Assembly: GCF_001592005.1 (NCBI RefSeq)
Contig: NZ_BCVZ01000002.1
Span: 434,001 to 498,000 of the forward strand
Length of the DNA: 64,000 bases
Origin: Bacillus sonorensis NBRC 101234 = KCTC 13918
Lineage (GTDB): Bacteria > Bacillota > Bacilli > Bacillales > Bacillaceae
Reading direction: 5' to 3'
The position numbers and the translations under genes were made by a program. How positions within the stretch are numbered: the first letter of the stretch is position 1; each line of letters starts with the position of its first letter. The notes under the pieces are model-generated. The model saw nothing but the letters and a program-made list of their open reading frames with translations. It searched no databases and was not told the DNA's origin. Of the stretch, positions 45,027 to 57,352 are shown piece after piece.

Positions 45027-45944
45027 TTATTTACGCAGCTTCGGATCTAAAGCATCGCGCAATCCGTCGCCGATAACGTTAAATGCAAACATGGTCAGGC
45101 AGATAAATGTAGCCGGGAAGAACAAGCGCCAAGGATAATATTCCAAGCCCTGCACACCATCGGTTGCCATCGTTCCCCAGCTTGCCAAAGGTTGCGGAAC
45201 GCCGAGACCAAGATAGCTTAAAAATGCTTCATAGAAAATCGCCGTAGGGACAGTTAATGTCATCGTCACCAAAATCGGGCTCATGATGTTTGGAAGCAGG
45301 TGCTTTCTGATGATCCGCGAGTTTTTCGCGCCCAATGTTCTTGAAGCAAGCACGAATTCCTGGTTTTTAAGCTGAAGCACTTGTCCGCGCACGATTCTCG
45401 CCATATTGATCCATCCGGTAATGACCATCGCGACGATCATGGTGATCAGCCCTTTTCCCATTACGACGAGAAGAAGGATTGTCATCAACAGGGAAGGAAT
45501 CGCCCATAAAATATCCGCGATCCTCATCATGATCTCATCTGTGCGTCCGCCTCTAATGCCGGAAATCGCGCCCCAGATGACACCGATCAAAACGTCGATC
45601 AACGCCGCTGCAAGGCCGATTGTCAGCGAGATGCGTGCGCCGACCCATGTACGGACGAACACGTCCCTTCCAAGGTCATCAGTACCAAACCAGTGCTCAG
45701 CGCTTGGCGGTTTATTCGTGTTGGTTAAATCTGTCGTCTGATATTCATGGCTCGAGAATACCGGCGCGAAGATGGCCATCAGAGCTATGAGGATAAGAAC
45801 GACAAGACCGCACATCGCCAGCTTGTTTTCTTTAAATCTTAAGAATACGTCTGTCCAAAAAGAAAGGTTTTTCTTTGAGATTTTTTCCGCTTCGCTCTGG
45901 TCAACAGCTGCAGGCTCAAACATGTCTTTAGGTATTTGCTGCAT
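45027..45944 (-). CDS. oppC: oligopeptide permease OppC
   Basis: 305 aa from ATG 45944 (MQQIPKDMFEPAA), the B. subtilis length; the frame extends to 45992 inside oppB. Six membrane helices with a first helix at residues 40-60, periplasm-like loop with WFGTDDLGRDVFVR, and the EAA coupling motif near GQVLQLKNQEFVLASRTLGAKNSRIIRKHLLPN. Forms the channel with OppB. Four bases after oppB. Confidence 0.94.
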   Translation of the reverse strand: MQQIPKDMFEPAAVDQSEAEKISKKNLSFWTDVFLRFKENKLAMCGLVVLILIALMAIFAPVFSSHEYQTTDLTNTNKPPSAEHWFGTDDLGRDVFVRTWVGARISLTIGLAAALIDVLIGVIWGAISGIRGGRTDEIMMRIADILWAIPSLLMTILLLVVMGKGLITMIVAMVITGWINMARIVRGQVLQLKNQEFVLASRTLGAKNSRIIRKHLLPNIMSPILVTMTLTVPTAIFYEAFLSYLGLGVPQPLASWGTMATDGVQGLEYYPWRLFFPATFICLTMFAFNVIGDGLRDALDPKLRK

Positions 45945-45948
45945 CCTT

Positions 45949-46884
45949 TTACTCCCCTTTCTTAGCGCCAAACAGTTTAATGCGCGGATCAATTAAGCCG
46001 TATAAAATATCAACAATGAGGACGCAAAGCAGTAAAATCGCGCCGAAAAACACGGTGACGCCCATTATCACTGTATAATCGCGGTTCGTTATGCTTGTGA
46101 CAAAGTGCATGCCGAGTCCGGGTATGCCGAAGATTTTTTCAACGACGAACGTCCCTGTTAAAATAGAGGCCGCCATCGGTCCCATATATGTAACAACCGG
46201 CATGATCGCGTTTCTGATCGCATGTTTGACGGTAACCGCAAACGTGCTCAAGCCTTTCGCCTTCGCCGTACGGATGTAGTCGCTGCTCAGCACCTCCAGC
46301 ATGCTTGAGCGAGTCAGACGGGCGATAAACGCCATCGGCATCGATGACACGGCGATTGCCGGCAATACGGTATGTCCCCATGATTCCCACTGTGCGACAG
46401 GGAACCAGCCAAGCTTCATCGCCAATACATACTGCAGAAGCGCGGCCATGATGAAGTTCGGCACAGAGATGCCAATAACAGCGATGATCATCGCTGTATA
46501 ATCCTGCCACTTATTTCGCTTCAACGCCGCGATCACGCCGAATAATACGCCGAAAGCCAATGCGAGGCAAATCGCTTCCATTCCCAGTGTAAAAGAAATC
46601 GGAAAACCGGAGTTGATTAATTCGTTCACGGTTTGTCCTTTATATTTAAATGATGGACCGAAATCCCACTTCGCCACGGACACCAGGTAGTCGAGATATT
46701 GTTTAAATAGGGGCTGGTCTAAACCATAGTAAGAATTGAGGCTGGCTTCTATTGCAGGAGGAAGCTTCTTCTCGCCTGAAAAAGGTCCGCCAGGTATCGA
46801 CCTCATCAGGAAGAAGGTGGCTGTGACAATCACCCATAGAGAAATCAGCATATAAACAAGACGACGACCTAAAAATTTAATCAT
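45949..46884 (-). CDS. oppB: oligopeptide permease OppB
   Basis: 311 aa from ATG 46884, with GGAGGTG upstream. Six membrane helices; N-terminal [11 protein letters not shown] is the family motif, and [28 protein letters not shown] holds the EAA loop that contacts the ATPases. Follows oppA after 100 bases containing a strong hairpin, which probably lowers its level relative to OppA. Confidence 0.94.
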   Translation of the reverse strand: MIKFLGRRLVYMLISLWVIVTATFFLMRSIPGGPFSGEKKLPPAIEASLNSYYGLDQPLFKQYLDYLVSVAKWDFGPSFKYKGQTVNELINSGFPISFTLGMEAICLALAFGVLFGVIAALKRNKWQDYTAMIIAVIGISVPNFIMAALLQYVLAMKLGWFPVAQWESWGHTVLPAIAVSSMPMAFIARLTRSSMLEVLSSDYIRTAKAKGLSTFAVTVKHAIRNAIMPVVTYMGPMAASILTGTFVVEKIFGIPGLGMHFVTSITNRDYTVIMGVTVFFGAILLLCVLIVDILYGLIDPRIKLFGAKKGE

Positions 46885-46931
46885 TTTACACACCTCCGAA
46901 TATTCAGTCTATTAACCTTTTATCATAAATA

Positions 46932-46972
46932 AAAGTATATGGGGGAAAGTCCCAAAAGCCCCCATATACTTT
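46932..46972 (-). terminator. intercistronic hairpin between oppA and oppB
   Basis: AAAGTATATGGGGG-loop-CCCCCATATACTTT, 14 perfect pairs, then TTTATTTATG on the minus strand. Likely partial terminator or mRNA 3' protector that keeps binding protein in excess over the permease. Confidence 0.8.
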
Positions 46973-46983
46973 GTGATGCAGTT

Positions 46984-48612
46984 TTATTCAAAATGCGCGG
47001 TTTTGAAATAGATCTCTCCGGTACCTGTCAAAACAAAGTCTTTTAAACTCTTATCATGCATGTAAGGCATGGTGTAGAAGTAGATCGGAGCGATCGGCAG
47101 CTCATCCATGATGATGGCTTCGGCTTCTTTCATCAGCTCGATGCGTTTTTCCTCGTTTGTTTCAGTTGAAGCTTTTGAAAGAAGTTTTTTGTATTCCGCG
47201 TTCTCCCAGTTCGTATCGTTGTTTCCGCCTTCTTTGTCGCGGTATGTTTCAAGGAAGTTCATACCGTCGTTAAAATCGGCGACCCAGCCCAAACGGGCGA
47301 TTTGATAGTTTCCGGTATGGAGCTTATCAATGTATACGTTCCATTCTTCATTGCTTAATTCAGCTTTAACGCCTAAATCCTTGCTCCACATTTCCTGTAC
47401 AGCCTGAGCGATTTTTTGATGCGCTTCATCCGTGTTGTAGGAAAGCGTGATTTTCGGCAGATCAGACGCTTTTTTCAGACCGAGCTCTTTCAAGCCTTTG
47501 TTCAGAAATTCCTTCGCCTTTGCAACATCATGATCTTTGAAATATGGTTTGTTTGATTCAAATCCGGTGACCGCCGGAGGCACGAATCCAGTCGCAGGAA
47601 TCTGCTCCGCCTGTGTGATGTTCTTGACGATCGCCTCGCGGTTGATCGCGTATGTCAAGGCTTTGCGGATGTTGACATTGTTTAACGGAGCCGCTGCTGT
47701 ATTGAATTTGTAAAGGTAAACAGATGCGAACGGATCAATGTTCAGGCCTTCTTTTTTGAGGCTTGGAATCGCGTCTGTCGGAATCTCGTCAAGAGGCTGT
47801 CCGACGAAATCAAGCTCACCTTTTTTATACATGTTCAGCCCAGTATTAGCATCGTTGACCATCGCCATGTTAATCTTTTTCAGTTTTACAGAATCTTTAT
47901 CCCAGTACTGGTCGTTTTTCTCCAGTACGATATTCCCGCTGTGCTTCCAGGATGTTAATTTGAAAGGTCCGTTGGATACATAATTTTCATCTGCTTTTGT
48001 ATACCATTTCGGATGTTTCTCAGCGACTTTTTTATTGACCGGCAAGTAAGTATAAAATGCTGTAAGTTCAGTGAAGTACGGTGTCGGTTTTTCAAGCTCG
48101 ACCTTCAATGTCTTGTCATTGACCGCTTTAACGCCGACATCGTCAATCTTTCCTTTGCCGGTGTTCGCTGCTTCACCGCCTTTTAAGTAGTAAAGCTGGT
48201 ATGCGTATTGTGATTCGTTTTTAGGGTCAAGCGCCCATTTCCAGGCATATTCAAAATCCTCTGCTGTTACAGGATCACCATTTGACCATTTCGCACCATC
48301 GCGAATTGTAAACGTGTATGTCTTCTGGTCTTTGCTGATTTCGATTTTTTCCGCTGCCGCTTCGACCGGCTTTCCGTCTTTTCCGATTGTAGTCAATCCT
48401 TCGAAAGTCTGACGAAGCACGTTTCCAGAAACTGAATCGTTTGCAAGGCCTGGATTTAATGAAAACGGCTCAGTTTTAATATTGACGTTCAGGGTGTCTT
48501 TTCCTTTGCTGTCTTTTTTGCCGCCGTCGCCAGAACTTGCGCCGAAACCGCAGGCACTTAATACGAGAGTGAACATAAGAACTAAACTGATGAGTGACCA
48601 ACGCTTCTTCAA
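46984..48612 (-). CDS. oppA: oligopeptide-binding lipoprotein OppA
   Basis: 542 aa. Signal peptide MKKRWSLISLVLMFTLVLSAC with lipobox LSAC at residues 18-21, so membrane-anchored outside the cell. SBP family 5 fold: YTFTIRDGAKWSNGDPVTAEDFEYAWKW near residue 105 and later RKALTYAINREAIVKNI. Captures oligopeptides, including Phr signals, for OppBC. First gene of the opp operon. ATG follows AGGGGGGTTT. Confidence 0.95.
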   Translation of the reverse strand: MKKRWSLISLVLMFTLVLSACGFGASSGDGGKKDSKGKDTLNVNIKTEPFSLNPGLANDSVSGNVLRQTFEGLTTIGKDGKPVEAAAEKIEISKDQKTYTFTIRDGAKWSNGDPVTAEDFEYAWKWALDPKNESQYAYQLYYLKGGEAANTGKGKIDDVGVKAVNDKTLKVELEKPTPYFTELTAFYTYLPVNKKVAEKHPKWYTKADENYVSNGPFKLTSWKHSGNIVLEKNDQYWDKDSVKLKKINMAMVNDANTGLNMYKKGELDFVGQPLDEIPTDAIPSLKKEGLNIDPFASVYLYKFNTAAAPLNNVNIRKALTYAINREAIVKNITQAEQIPATGFVPPAVTGFESNKPYFKDHDVAKAKEFLNKGLKELGLKKASDLPKITLSYNTDEAHQKIAQAVQEMWSKDLGVKAELSNEEWNVYIDKLHTGNYQIARLGWVADFNDGMNFLETYRDKEGGNNDTNWENAEYKKLLSKASTETNEEKRIELMKEAEAIIMDELPIAPIYFYTMPYMHDKSLKDFVLTGTGEIYFKTAHFE

Positions 48613-49032
48613 ATGAGAAACCCCCCTGTTTCATATTTTTTTAGTTCCTTACTCCTTAACATTCAGATTTATCATAAAAAAGTAATAGGACCACTTGCCA
48701 TACTTTTTCCTCTGTTTCGTCTTTTCTGAATATTTATTATGTAAAGAACCTGTAACACCGAGGTGAACAAATTCATTATAATTAATAGAATAATTTATTG
48801 CAATATTAATTTTCAATTATTTTTTTATTCAAACTATTTAGGTTTGTCAGCAAATCTGCCAAAGATATGAATACACTTCTCTGTTTTAAAGCATGAACTC
48901 GTTAAAATGATCGGTCATTTTTTACAGCGGGAAACGTTTTTTACGTATAACATTACCCATTCTTTATACAGAACTTTCCACGGTGCGGGAAACTTTGTTC
49001 ATCCCATTGTCAGATTCTTTTTTTCAACACGG
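48613..49032. other. divergent region upstream of oppA and trpS
   Basis: 420 AT-rich bases with no gene. It must hold the opp promoter, which I could not fix. AATTTTCAATTATTT at 48808-48822 resembles a CodY box (11 of 15 consensus bases by eye), consistent with nutritional control of peptide import, but this is weak. Confidence 0.3.
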
Positions 49033-49061
49033 GTGACTTTTATTTCAAATTTATATATAAT
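49033..49061 (+). promoter_or_regulatory. promoter of the trpS T-box leader
   Basis: -35 GTGACT (49033-49038), 17-base spacer, -10 TATAAT (49056-49061). Confidence 0.6.
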
Positions 49062-49072
49062 AAAATTATGAA

Positions 49073-50337
<1,265 letters not shown>

Positions 50338-50340
50338 ACA

Positions 50341-50386
50341 AAAAACACCTTCTCAATTGTCCTTTGACAATCAGAAGGTGTTTTTC
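50341..50386. terminator. terminator after trpS
   Basis: AAAAACACCTTCT-loop-AGAAGGTGTTTTT with an inner ATTGTC/GACAAT stem. Confidence 0.9.
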
Positions 50387-50564
50387 ATAAAGAACAGACG
50401 CATAAACCTGATACACTGATTCAGCCGCTTGGCACACTCGATCTTCCTATAAGTAAATGCTTTAGAAAACATGGCTTTCGTCTGAAAAATGACCGGCTTC
50501 CTTTTTTGATTTTAAAGGAAGCCATTGAAAAAGACCGCCGCTTCTACCGACAGCCTTCTTGAAT

Positions 50565-51317
50565 TTAGTTGACTTTTGACTCATTTTCAATTTCCCAAAG
50601 CTTTTCAAAAAACGGCTGCCCTTTAATTAAATTTTCACAGAAATCCCGGTGTTTCTCCGACCAGCCGTCGATTGTTTCATTGAAAAGCATGTCCCAGATT
50701 TCTTCAAATGTCATCCGTTTAATCTGTTCATACATGTAAGGATTCCATTCCGTATACCAGTAGGCGATCTCGGCGCGGTTTTTGAGCCCTTTCAGCTGAT
50801 CAAGCGCCATGAATAACAGCTGTTTCAGCTGGCGTTCTTTTCTTGTTAGTCCTCTGACATGCTCCGGTGATAATGATAGAATGTGGTATTCCTTTGAAGA
50901 TTGCAGCTTTTCCGGCGAAAATTCATATTCCTGCGGCTCGACGTCCTTCACCATTTCATATACAAGCTGCTCCTGCCTCGGAATGAGACGGCTTTTTCTG
51001 ACCGGTATCGAATAGCCGGCCGTATCGACCGCAAGGATTCCGATGCCATCCGTCACAACGAAGCAATGGTCAAGCTGTGTACGCTCATGGTTTTTGCGAA
51101 TATACGCTTTTTGATGGACCTCATTTAATAATTCCGGCGGAAGCTCTGATAGGTCATTTTCTATGTAGTTGAACAAAACCGGCGAAACCCTCAGCAAAGG
51201 GACCTGGTCAAGCAGTTCCACGCTGTCTTCCTTCCGCCATTCATGAAAGTGGCAGACGTTGTAGCCATTTTCTTCTCCCTCAAACCAGTTCACCCACACA
51301 TCATGAAGAAATAACAT
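50565..51317 (-). CDS. yjbA: conserved protein YjbA (UPF0736)
   Basis: 250 aa, same length as B. subtilis YjbA. Soluble, acidic, Trp- and Tyr-rich ([42 protein letters not shown]). No catalytic motif I can name. Function unknown. Lies between the app operon and trpS; GAGGGG precedes ATG 51317. Confidence 0.85.
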   Translation of the reverse strand: MLFLHDVWVNWFEGEENGYNVCHFHEWRKEDSVELLDQVPLLRVSPVLFNYIENDLSELPPELLNEVHQKAYIRKNHERTQLDHCFVVTDGIGILAVDTAGYSIPVRKSRLIPRQEQLVYEMVKDVEPQEYEFSPEKLQSSKEYHILSLSPEHVRGLTRKERQLKQLLFMALDQLKGLKNRAEIAYWYTEWNPYMYEQIKRMTFEEIWDMLFNETIDGWSEKHRDFCENLIKGQPFFEKLWEIENESKVN

Positions 51318-51413
51318 TTCTAACCCCTCACTTTATAAAAACTGTTGTCCACAGTATAGGCAAGGGGGAAGGAATTTATTCCATCCGGCAAAGATTATGG
51401 CAAAGCTGCATGA

Positions 51414-51446
51414 AAAAAAGCCAAGGGCGGCCGCGCCCCGGCTTTC
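51414..51446 (-). terminator. terminator of the app operon
   Basis: Minus strand AAGCCgggGC...CcttGGCTT with GC-rich core and seven T, directly after appC. Confidence 0.8.
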
Positions 51447-52361
51447 TTATTTAATATTCTTCGGATCAAGCGCATCGCGCAGTCCGTCTCCGACAAAGTT
51501 AAAGCATAAAACGGTGATTAAAATCATCAGTCCAGGGAACAGCGGATACCACCACGCCTGAATCATAATCGTGAAGTTTTGCGCATCCTGGAGCATGTTT
51601 CCCCAGCTGGCCATCGGCGGCTGAACGCCGAAGCCGAGATAGCTGAGCGCCGACTCCGATAGAATGACCGTTCCGACGGACAGCGTGGCCGCAACGATAA
51701 TCGGCCCCATCGCGTTCGGCAGGATGTGGGAGAAAATGATCTTATGGCTTCTTGTCCCGATCGTTTTCGCGGCGAGGACAAACTCTCTCGACCTCAGCGA
51801 TAAAAATTCTCCACGGACGAGCCGCGCCGTCGTCGTCCATCTTGTCAGGGCGAAAATTAAAATCAGCTTGTCTACACCAGGCTGAAAAATGGTCACAAGC
51901 GTAATTAACAGGAATATGTCGGGTATTGATAATACAATATCGACCAGCCGCATCATGATCGCGTCGATGATCCCGCCGAAATAGCCGGCGATCGCACCGA
52001 TCACGGTGCCGATTGTGATTGAACCGAGTACAGAAGCAAAGCCGACAAGCAAGGATACCTGAGCACCATACAGCAGGCGGCTGAAAATATCGCGGCCAAA
52101 CTTGTCCGTTCCCATCAAATGCTCAGCGCTCGGGGGCTTGAGCTTGTCCAGCAGATTCTGCTGTTCCGGCGGATACGGAGCAATCACCGGCGCAAATATA
52201 GCCGACAGGATAATGATGGATAACAGGATTCCGCCGAGCACGGCCAGCTTATTTTTGAAAAACTTCTCAAAAAAGATTTTTGTCATTGTTTCCGGCTTTG
52301 GTGCGACGTTTTCCTGCAGTCTGATCTCCGGTGAAGGCGTCGATGGGTTTGGCTGTGTCAT
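51447..52361 (-). CDS. appC: oligopeptide permease AppC
   Basis: 304 aa, six membrane helices. [21 protein letters not shown] is the loop shared with OppC/Dpp[34 protein letters not shown] the EAA region. Channel subunit with AppB of the second oligopeptide importer. 17 bases after appB, with AGAGGAGGAC upstream. Last gene of appDFABC. Confidence 0.93.
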   Translation of the reverse strand: MTQPNPSTPSPEIRLQENVAPKPETMTKIFFEKFFKNKLAVLGGILLSIIILSAIFAPVIAPYPPEQQNLLDKLKPPSAEHLMGTDKFGRDIFSRLLYGAQVSLLVGFASVLGSITIGTVIGAIAGYFGGIIDAIMMRLVDIVLSIPDIFLLITLVTIFQPGVDKLILIFALTRWTTTARLVRGEFLSLRSREFVLAAKTIGTRSHKIIFSHILPNAMGPIIVAATLSVGTVILSESALSYLGFGVQPPMASWGNMLQDAQNFTIMIQAWWYPLFPGLMILITVLCFNFVGDGLRDALDPKNIK

Positions 52362-52378
52362 GACGAGTCCTCCTCTTC

Positions 52379-53329
52379 TTAATACTCAATCCGCGGATCG
52401 ACGACCGCATAGAGAATATCCGCAATTAAATTTCCAATGACAACAAGGGCGGCAGAAATGACGGTCATGGCCATGATGACCGGATAATCTCTTTGAAAAG
52501 CGGAATCGACAAACAGCTTTCCGAGGCCGGGCCAGCTGAAAATTTGTTCCGTAACGACGGCTCCGCCGATAAAGGAAGGAATCATCAGTCCAAAAATCGT
52601 GATCACCGGCAGCAGCCCGTTTCGAAGCCCATGCTTGTACACAACCCGGTTTTCTTTAAACCCTTTCGCTCTGGCCGTCCGCATGTAATCCTGCCTGAGC
52701 ACGTCGAGCATGCTTGACCTTGTATAGCGGGTGAGCCCCGCCATGTCAGCGGCTGCGAGTACGAACGCGGGCAGAATCAAGTGATGGACGCGATCCCATA
52801 AACTGAAATCTGAATTGATCGTCATGACGCCTCCTGTCGGGAACCAGCCTAAATTGACCGCGAGAAACATAATCAGGATCAACCCAAGCCAAAAATTCGG
52901 GACGGCAAGTCCGATAAACGATGTAAACGTAATCCCGTAATCCAGCTTCGAATACGGGCGCCTCGCCGAAAGCACCCCGAACGGAATTGAGATGAGAAGA
53001 GCGAGAATGGTCGAAACAAGCATTAATAATAGCGTATTCGGAAGCCTTGCCATGATCAATTCGGAAACAGGCATTCCTTTTCTGATGATCGAAGTGCCGA
53101 AATCCCCCTGAATCATGTTGCCGAGCCATTTTAAATATTGAATGTGCTCCGGTTCATTCAATCCGTATTTTTCGATGAACTTTTCCCGGTCGGCGGCGCT
53201 GATGGTCGGATCCATCATTAAGGCCATCGGATCTCCCGGGGCGGCTTTCATAATCGCGAATGACAAAATGGTAATCCCAAGCAAAATCGGAATCGACATG
53301 AGCGTCCTGCGAATGATATATGTAATCAT
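52379..53329 (-). CDS. appB: oligopeptide permease AppB
   Basis: 316 aa, six membrane helices. N-terminal [28 protein letters not shown] is the family motif, and [28 protein letters not shown] the ATPase-contact loop. Pairs with AppC. Separated from appA by 87 bases with an imperfect hairpin. Confidence 0.93.
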   Translation of the reverse strand: MITYIIRRTLMSIPILLGITILSFAIMKAAPGDPMALMMDPTISAADREKFIEKYGLNEPEHIQYLKWLGNMIQGDFGTSIIRKGMPVSELIMARLPNTLLLMLVSTILALLISIPFGVLSARRPYSKLDYGITFTSFIGLAVPNFWLGLILIMFLAVNLGWFPTGGVMTINSDFSLWDRVHHLILPAFVLAAADMAGLTRYTRSSMLDVLRQDYMRTARAKGFKENRVVYKHGLRNGLLPVITIFGLMIPSFIGGAVVTEQIFSWPGLGKLFVDSAFQRDYPVIMAMTVISAALVVIGNLIADILYAVVDPRIEY

Positions 53330-53365
53330 CTTTTATCCCCTTTTTTATCAAAATTCTTAAGAATG

Positions 53366-53403
53366 AAGGGGAAGGAAGCGTGCCGAAAAACTTCCCTCCC
53401 CTT
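53366..53403 (-). terminator. intercistronic hairpin between appA and appB
   Basis: AAGGGGAGGGAAG-loop-CTTCCTTCCCCTT, with one G-T pair, on the minus strand. Same place as the oppA-oppB hairpin; presumably partial termination or mRNA stabilisation. Confidence 0.65.
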
Positions 53404-53416
53404 AAGGGAATTTCCT

Positions 53417-55063
53417 TTATTTTTGATCCAGCCACCAGTTTTCGGCTTTATAGAAATCTTCCTTCGGATGGAAAACAAAGCCTTTCATGTTGGCCGGCAT
53501 CGCTCTGTGGTAATTCGTATAGTACAGGAACGTGTACGGCTGATCTTCCGCCAATATTTTGTAGATCTTTTCATACGCCTTTTTATAATCCTCACGGTCT
53601 TTCAGCGTTTTGGACTCGTCAAGCAGCTTATCTAGCTCTTTATTTTGATACCACACATAGTTCAGCCCTTTTTCCGCTTCTTTCGAATGGAAGATCGTGC
53701 TTTGATCAGGGAATGTGGCAAGGCTCCAGCCTAGGATGATCGCATCGAAATCCCAATTCGGCGGATTCATCTGTTCGATCAAAGCGCTCCACTCGACGAT
53801 TTGCGGCTTCGCCTCGATGCCGATTTCTTTTAGCTGCTGCTGAACGACAACTGCGAGGTCTTCTCTCGTCTTATTGCCCTGGTTTGTTTTGATGACGAAG
53901 GAGAATTTTTTGCCGTCTTTGTCTAAAATGCCGTCGCCGTCCGTATCAGACCAGCCGGCTTCTTTCAGCATTTTTTTCGCTTTTTCAGGGTCGTGGTTAA
54001 ACGTTTTAATCCCTGCTTCATTGTCCGGATAATTCCATGACAGCGGGCTTTCAGGAATGTTGGCGATTTTCCCGTCTCCGTCAAGAACCTGATCGACCAT
54101 CGCCTGGCGGTCGAGCGCATACGTCAGCGCCTGGCGGACCTTCTTGTCTTTAAAGAGCTCGTTCTTTTCATTCCAGCCGATGTAACTGTAATTCAACCCT
54201 AAATCTGTATCGATTTTTACATTGTTAAATTTTTCGGCGGTTTTATAATCAGGTCCCGGCGTGATGACAAAATAATCGATATCACCGGCTTGAAGCTGTG
54301 TCAGCGCCGCATTTGAATCAGGGATGACTTTATATGTGATCGAGTCCAGATGCGCTCGTCCGGCGAAATAATCGTCAAACGCTTCAACTTTGACGTATTG
54401 ACCCTGCTTCCATTCTTTGAATTTAAACGGGCCGGTTCCGATCGGATTCTTACGGTTGAATTCATGCTCGCCAAGCTCGCTGATCGGAACATCCTTCAAA
54501 ATGTGCTTCGGCAGGATGCCATAGCTTGTCAGCGTTACATTATAAAAATAAGGATCTGGCTGCTTCAGTTTAAACTCAACTTCATATTTGCCTTTTTTCG
54601 TGACGGATTTAAGCATTTTAAAGCTTGAGCCGCGCTCGCCGACATAGTCTTTGCTCAACGGAATGCTGTACGTAAACACGACGTCATCGGCGGTCATTTC
54701 CTTGCCGTCGTGGAATTTGACGCCTTTTTTGAGCTTGATGTCAAACGTCAGGCCGTCCTCCGACTCCTTTACATCCTCGGCAAGCTGTTTTTCGACCTCC
54801 AGCTTTTCATTGGTATCCAAAAGGGTATTATAGAGGAGCCTTTCAATATCAGAGCTTGCCGTATCTGTTGAATACAGCGCGTTAAACAGCGTCGGCTCAC
54901 CCGTTGATCCGGCGACAAGGTCTCCGCCCTGCTGCGGCTTGCCGTCAGATTTGCCTTCTTTCTGCTCCCCTCCGACTTCGCCGCTGTTGCAGGCCGAAAG
55001 AAACACCGATAAGATCAGCAGCAGACTTAAAAACGAAAATCCAGTTTTTCTACGCATCTTCAT
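53417..55063 (-). CDS. appA: oligopeptide-binding lipoprotein AppA
   Basis: 548 aa, uninterrupted. Signal peptide with FSFLSLLLILSVFLSAC and lipobox LSAC. SBP family 5: DGLTFDIKLKKGVKFHDGKEMTADDVVFTY and RQALTYALDRQAMVDQV. Extracellular peptide receptor for AppBC. B. subtilis 168 carries a frameshift in appA, so the intact gene here suggests a working App system. 109 bases after appF. Confidence 0.94.
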   Translation of the reverse strand: MKMRRKTGFSFLSLLLILSVFLSACNSGEVGGEQKEGKSDGKPQQGGDLVAGSTGEPTLFNALYSTDTASSDIERLLYNTLLDTNEKLEVEKQLAEDVKESEDGLTFDIKLKKGVKFHDGKEMTADDVVFTYSIPLSKDYVGERGSSFKMLKSVTKKGKYEVEFKLKQPDPYFYNVTLTSYGILPKHILKDVPISELGEHEFNRKNPIGTGPFKFKEWKQGQYVKVEAFDDYFAGRAHLDSITYKVIPDSNAALTQLQAGDIDYFVITPGPDYKTAEKFNNVKIDTDLGLNYSYIGWNEKNELFKDKKVRQALTYALDRQAMVDQVLDGDGKIANIPESPLSWNYPDNEAGIKTFNHDPEKAKKMLKEAGWSDTDGDGILDKDGKKFSFVIKTNQGNKTREDLAVVVQQQLKEIGIEAKPQIVEWSALIEQMNPPNWDFDAIILGWSLATFPDQSTIFHSKEAEKGLNYVWYQNKELDKLLDESKTLKDREDYKKAYEKIYKILAEDQPYTFLYYTNYHRAMPANMKGFVFHPKEDFYKAENWWLDQK

Positions 55064-55172
55064 TTTGCGAATTCCCCCTTTTTGAGCTATTGTTTTCCCG
55101 GCCGAATTGACCCCCGATTTTGAAAAAAGACATTCCCCCTCTCAAGGATTAAATATGTGACGGCCGTTCCCT

Positions 55173-56195
55173 TTATTCGTAAAGGTGGCATGCCACGAAG
55201 TGGTTTGATTTCACTTCCCTGAAAGCGGGCTCCCTTTCTCGGCATTCCGCTTTTGCGGCCGGACATCTCGTATGGAAGACGCAGCCCCGCGGCGGATTGG
55301 CAGGGCTCGGCAGCTCCCCTTTCAGAACGATCCGCTCCCGCTTTGCGCGTCCCTTCTTTCTTGTGACCGGAACGGCGGACAGCAGTGCCTGTGTATACGG
55401 ATGAAGCGGATTGTCATACAGCTCATGCTTATCTGTCAGCTCCATCATTTTGCCGAGGTACATCACGCCCACCCTGTCGCTGATATGGCGGACGACGCTT
55501 AAATCGTGGGAGATAAACAGATAGGTCAGGTTAAATTCGTCTTGAAGCTCTTCCATCAGGTTGATGACTTGGGCCTGGATCGACACGTCCAAAGCCGAAA
55601 CCGGTTCATCGGCGATGATGAGCTCAGGGTTTAAGGCAAGCGCCCGCGCGATCCCGATGCGCTGGCGCTGTCCGCCGGAAAATTCGTGCGGATAGCGGTT
55701 TGCAAACGATGGATGCAGGCCGACTTTTTCCAAAAGTTCTTCCACTTTTTCATTGCGCTCTTTGAAATTGTACATGTGGTGGGTGTTAAAGGGCTCTTTG
55801 ATGATGGATCGCAAGGTTTTTCTCGGATTCAGAGAGGCAAACGGGTCCTGAAAAACCATTTGGATATTTTTGCGGACGCTTTTTCTTAAGCTTTCTTCCG
55901 ACAGGGCGGAAATGTCCCGGCCTTTGTAAAGGATTTGTCCGGCTGTCGGTTTGTAGAGTCTGATCATCGTCCGCCCGGCAGTCGATTTTCCGCACCCCGA
56001 TTCCCCGACGATTCCGAGCGTTTCGCCGCGTTTTAACGAAAAGCTGATGCCGTCAACCGCTTTGACATCCCCGATCTTTTTCTGAAAGATCCCTGATCGG
56101 ATCGGAAAATACTTTTTGACGTCTTTCAGCTCTAAAAGGGTTTCATCATGTTTTATCGTCTGTGCCTGCTGTACTTGTTCCGCTGATGCAGTCAT
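55173..56195 (-). CDS. appF: oligopeptide ABC transporter ATPase AppF
   Basis: 340 aa from ATG 56195, four bases after the appD stop; the frame reaches 56216 inside appD. Walker [59 protein letters not shown]. The C-terminal [25 protein letters not shown] holds three Cys typical of the Opp/Dpp ATPases with an iron-sulfur-type cluster site. Confidence 0.93.
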   Translation of the reverse strand: MTASAEQVQQAQTIKHDETLLELKDVKKYFPIRSGIFQKKIGDVKAVDGISFSLKRGETLGIVGESGCGKSTAGRTMIRLYKPTAGQILYKGRDISALSEESLRKSVRKNIQMVFQDPFASLNPRKTLRSIIKEPFNTHHMYNFKERNEKVEELLEKVGLHPSFANRYPHEFSGGQRQRIGIARALALNPELIIADEPVSALDVSIQAQVINLMEELQDEFNLTYLFISHDLSVVRHISDRVGVMYLGKMMELTDKHELYDNPLHPYTQALLSAVPVTRKKGRAKRERIVLKGELPSPANPPRGCVFHTRCPAAKAECREREPAFREVKSNHFVACHLYE

Positions 56196-56199
56196 CCCC

Positions 56200-57174
56200 T
56201 CATTCCCCCTCCTCATATAAGAAGCATCTGACGGTCCGTCCGTCGGCCCGGGTTTTCAGGTCCGGCTGAGAGCCCCAGCATTTATCAGTGGCGCTTGGAC
56301 ATCTCGGAGCAAAGCGGCAGCCTGTCGGAAGGTTGTCAGGCGTAGGCACATTTCCCTTGATGGCCGTCAGCTTTTCAATCGAACCGTCTATTACCGGAAT
56401 GGAATTTAACAACCCTTGCGTATAGGGATGCAGGGGATTGTCAAACAATTCATCGACCGTGGCGTTTTCAACAACTTGTCCGCAATACATAACGATGACG
56501 CGGTCAGCGATTTCCGAGACGACGCCGAGATCGTGTGTAATCAGAAGAATCGATGTACCGAATTTGGCGCATAAATCTTTCATCAGCTCCAGCACCTGGG
56601 CTTGGATTGTGACATCGAGCGCCGTTGTCGGTTCATCGGCGATGAGCAGCTTCGGATTGCAGCTAAGGGCTATCGCGATCATCACCCGCTGCCTCATGCC
56701 GCCGGACAAGCGGTGCGGGTAATCTTTCATCAGCTGTTCGGCTCTAGAAAAACCGACAAGCTTCAGTAATTCAACCGCCTTTTTTTCCGCTTCTTTTTTA
56801 GATAGTTTTTTATGATAAATTAACACCTCTGTGATTTGTTCACCGATCGTTAATACCGGATTAAGGGATGTCATCGGCTCCTGAAAAATCATCGAGATTT
56901 CATTTCCGCGGATCTTGCATAATTCCGGTTCTTTGTATGTAACGAGATCACGGCCTTCCAGTTTGATGGACCCTTCCATGATCTTCCCGCCGGAGCTCCC
57001 GACAAGCCCCATAATCGATAAAGAGGTGATGCTCTTTCCAGATCCTGATTCTCCGACCAATGCCACGGTTTCTCCTTTTTTTATCGAAAAATCCACTCCG
57101 TCAACCGCAGGTATCGGCTGTTTTTTTCTAAAAAAATAGGTTTTCAGGTCGCTGACTTCCAGCAATGCGCTCAT
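56200..57174 (-). CDS. appD: oligopeptide ABC transporter ATPase AppD
   Basis: 324 aa. Walker [59 protein letters not shown]. The C-terminal [20 protein letters not shown] has the Cys set, matching AppF. First gene of appDFABC, with GGAAGGGGAA before ATG 57174. The 178 bases upstream are AT-rich and must hold the promoter; no clear box was found. Confidence 0.93.
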   Translation of the reverse strand: MSALLEVSDLKTYFFRKKQPIPAVDGVDFSIKKGETVALVGESGSGKSITSLSIMGLVGSSGGKIMEGSIKLEGRDLVTYKEPELCKIRGNEISMIFQEPMTSLNPVLTIGEQITEVLIYHKKLSKKEAEKKAVELLKLVGFSRAEQLMKDYPHRLSGGMRQRVMIAIALSCNPKLLIADEPTTALDVTIQAQVLELMKDLCAKFGTSILLITHDLGVVSEIADRVIVMYCGQVVENATVDELFDNPLHPYTQGLLNSIPVIDGSIEKLTAIKGNVPTPDNLPTGCRFAPRCPSATDKCWGSQPDLKTRADGRTVRCFLYEEGE

Positions 57175-57352
57175 CCGGATTCCCCTTCCATAGACCAGAA
57201 GTTAAATAGATTGGATATGAATCTAATTGCACAACATAATACTGAATTATCTTAAAATTTTATAGTTGTATATTATTACATAATCATTACAAAAGCAAGG
57301 AATTTTTAGATGTTTTGTCATAATATTAATTAAATACCAATATTTTAATATA

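Noticed and set aside
48808-48822. CodY-like box upstream of oppA
   Set aside because: Four mismatches in an AT-rich stretch where such matches are expected by chance; mentioned only in the intergenic entry.
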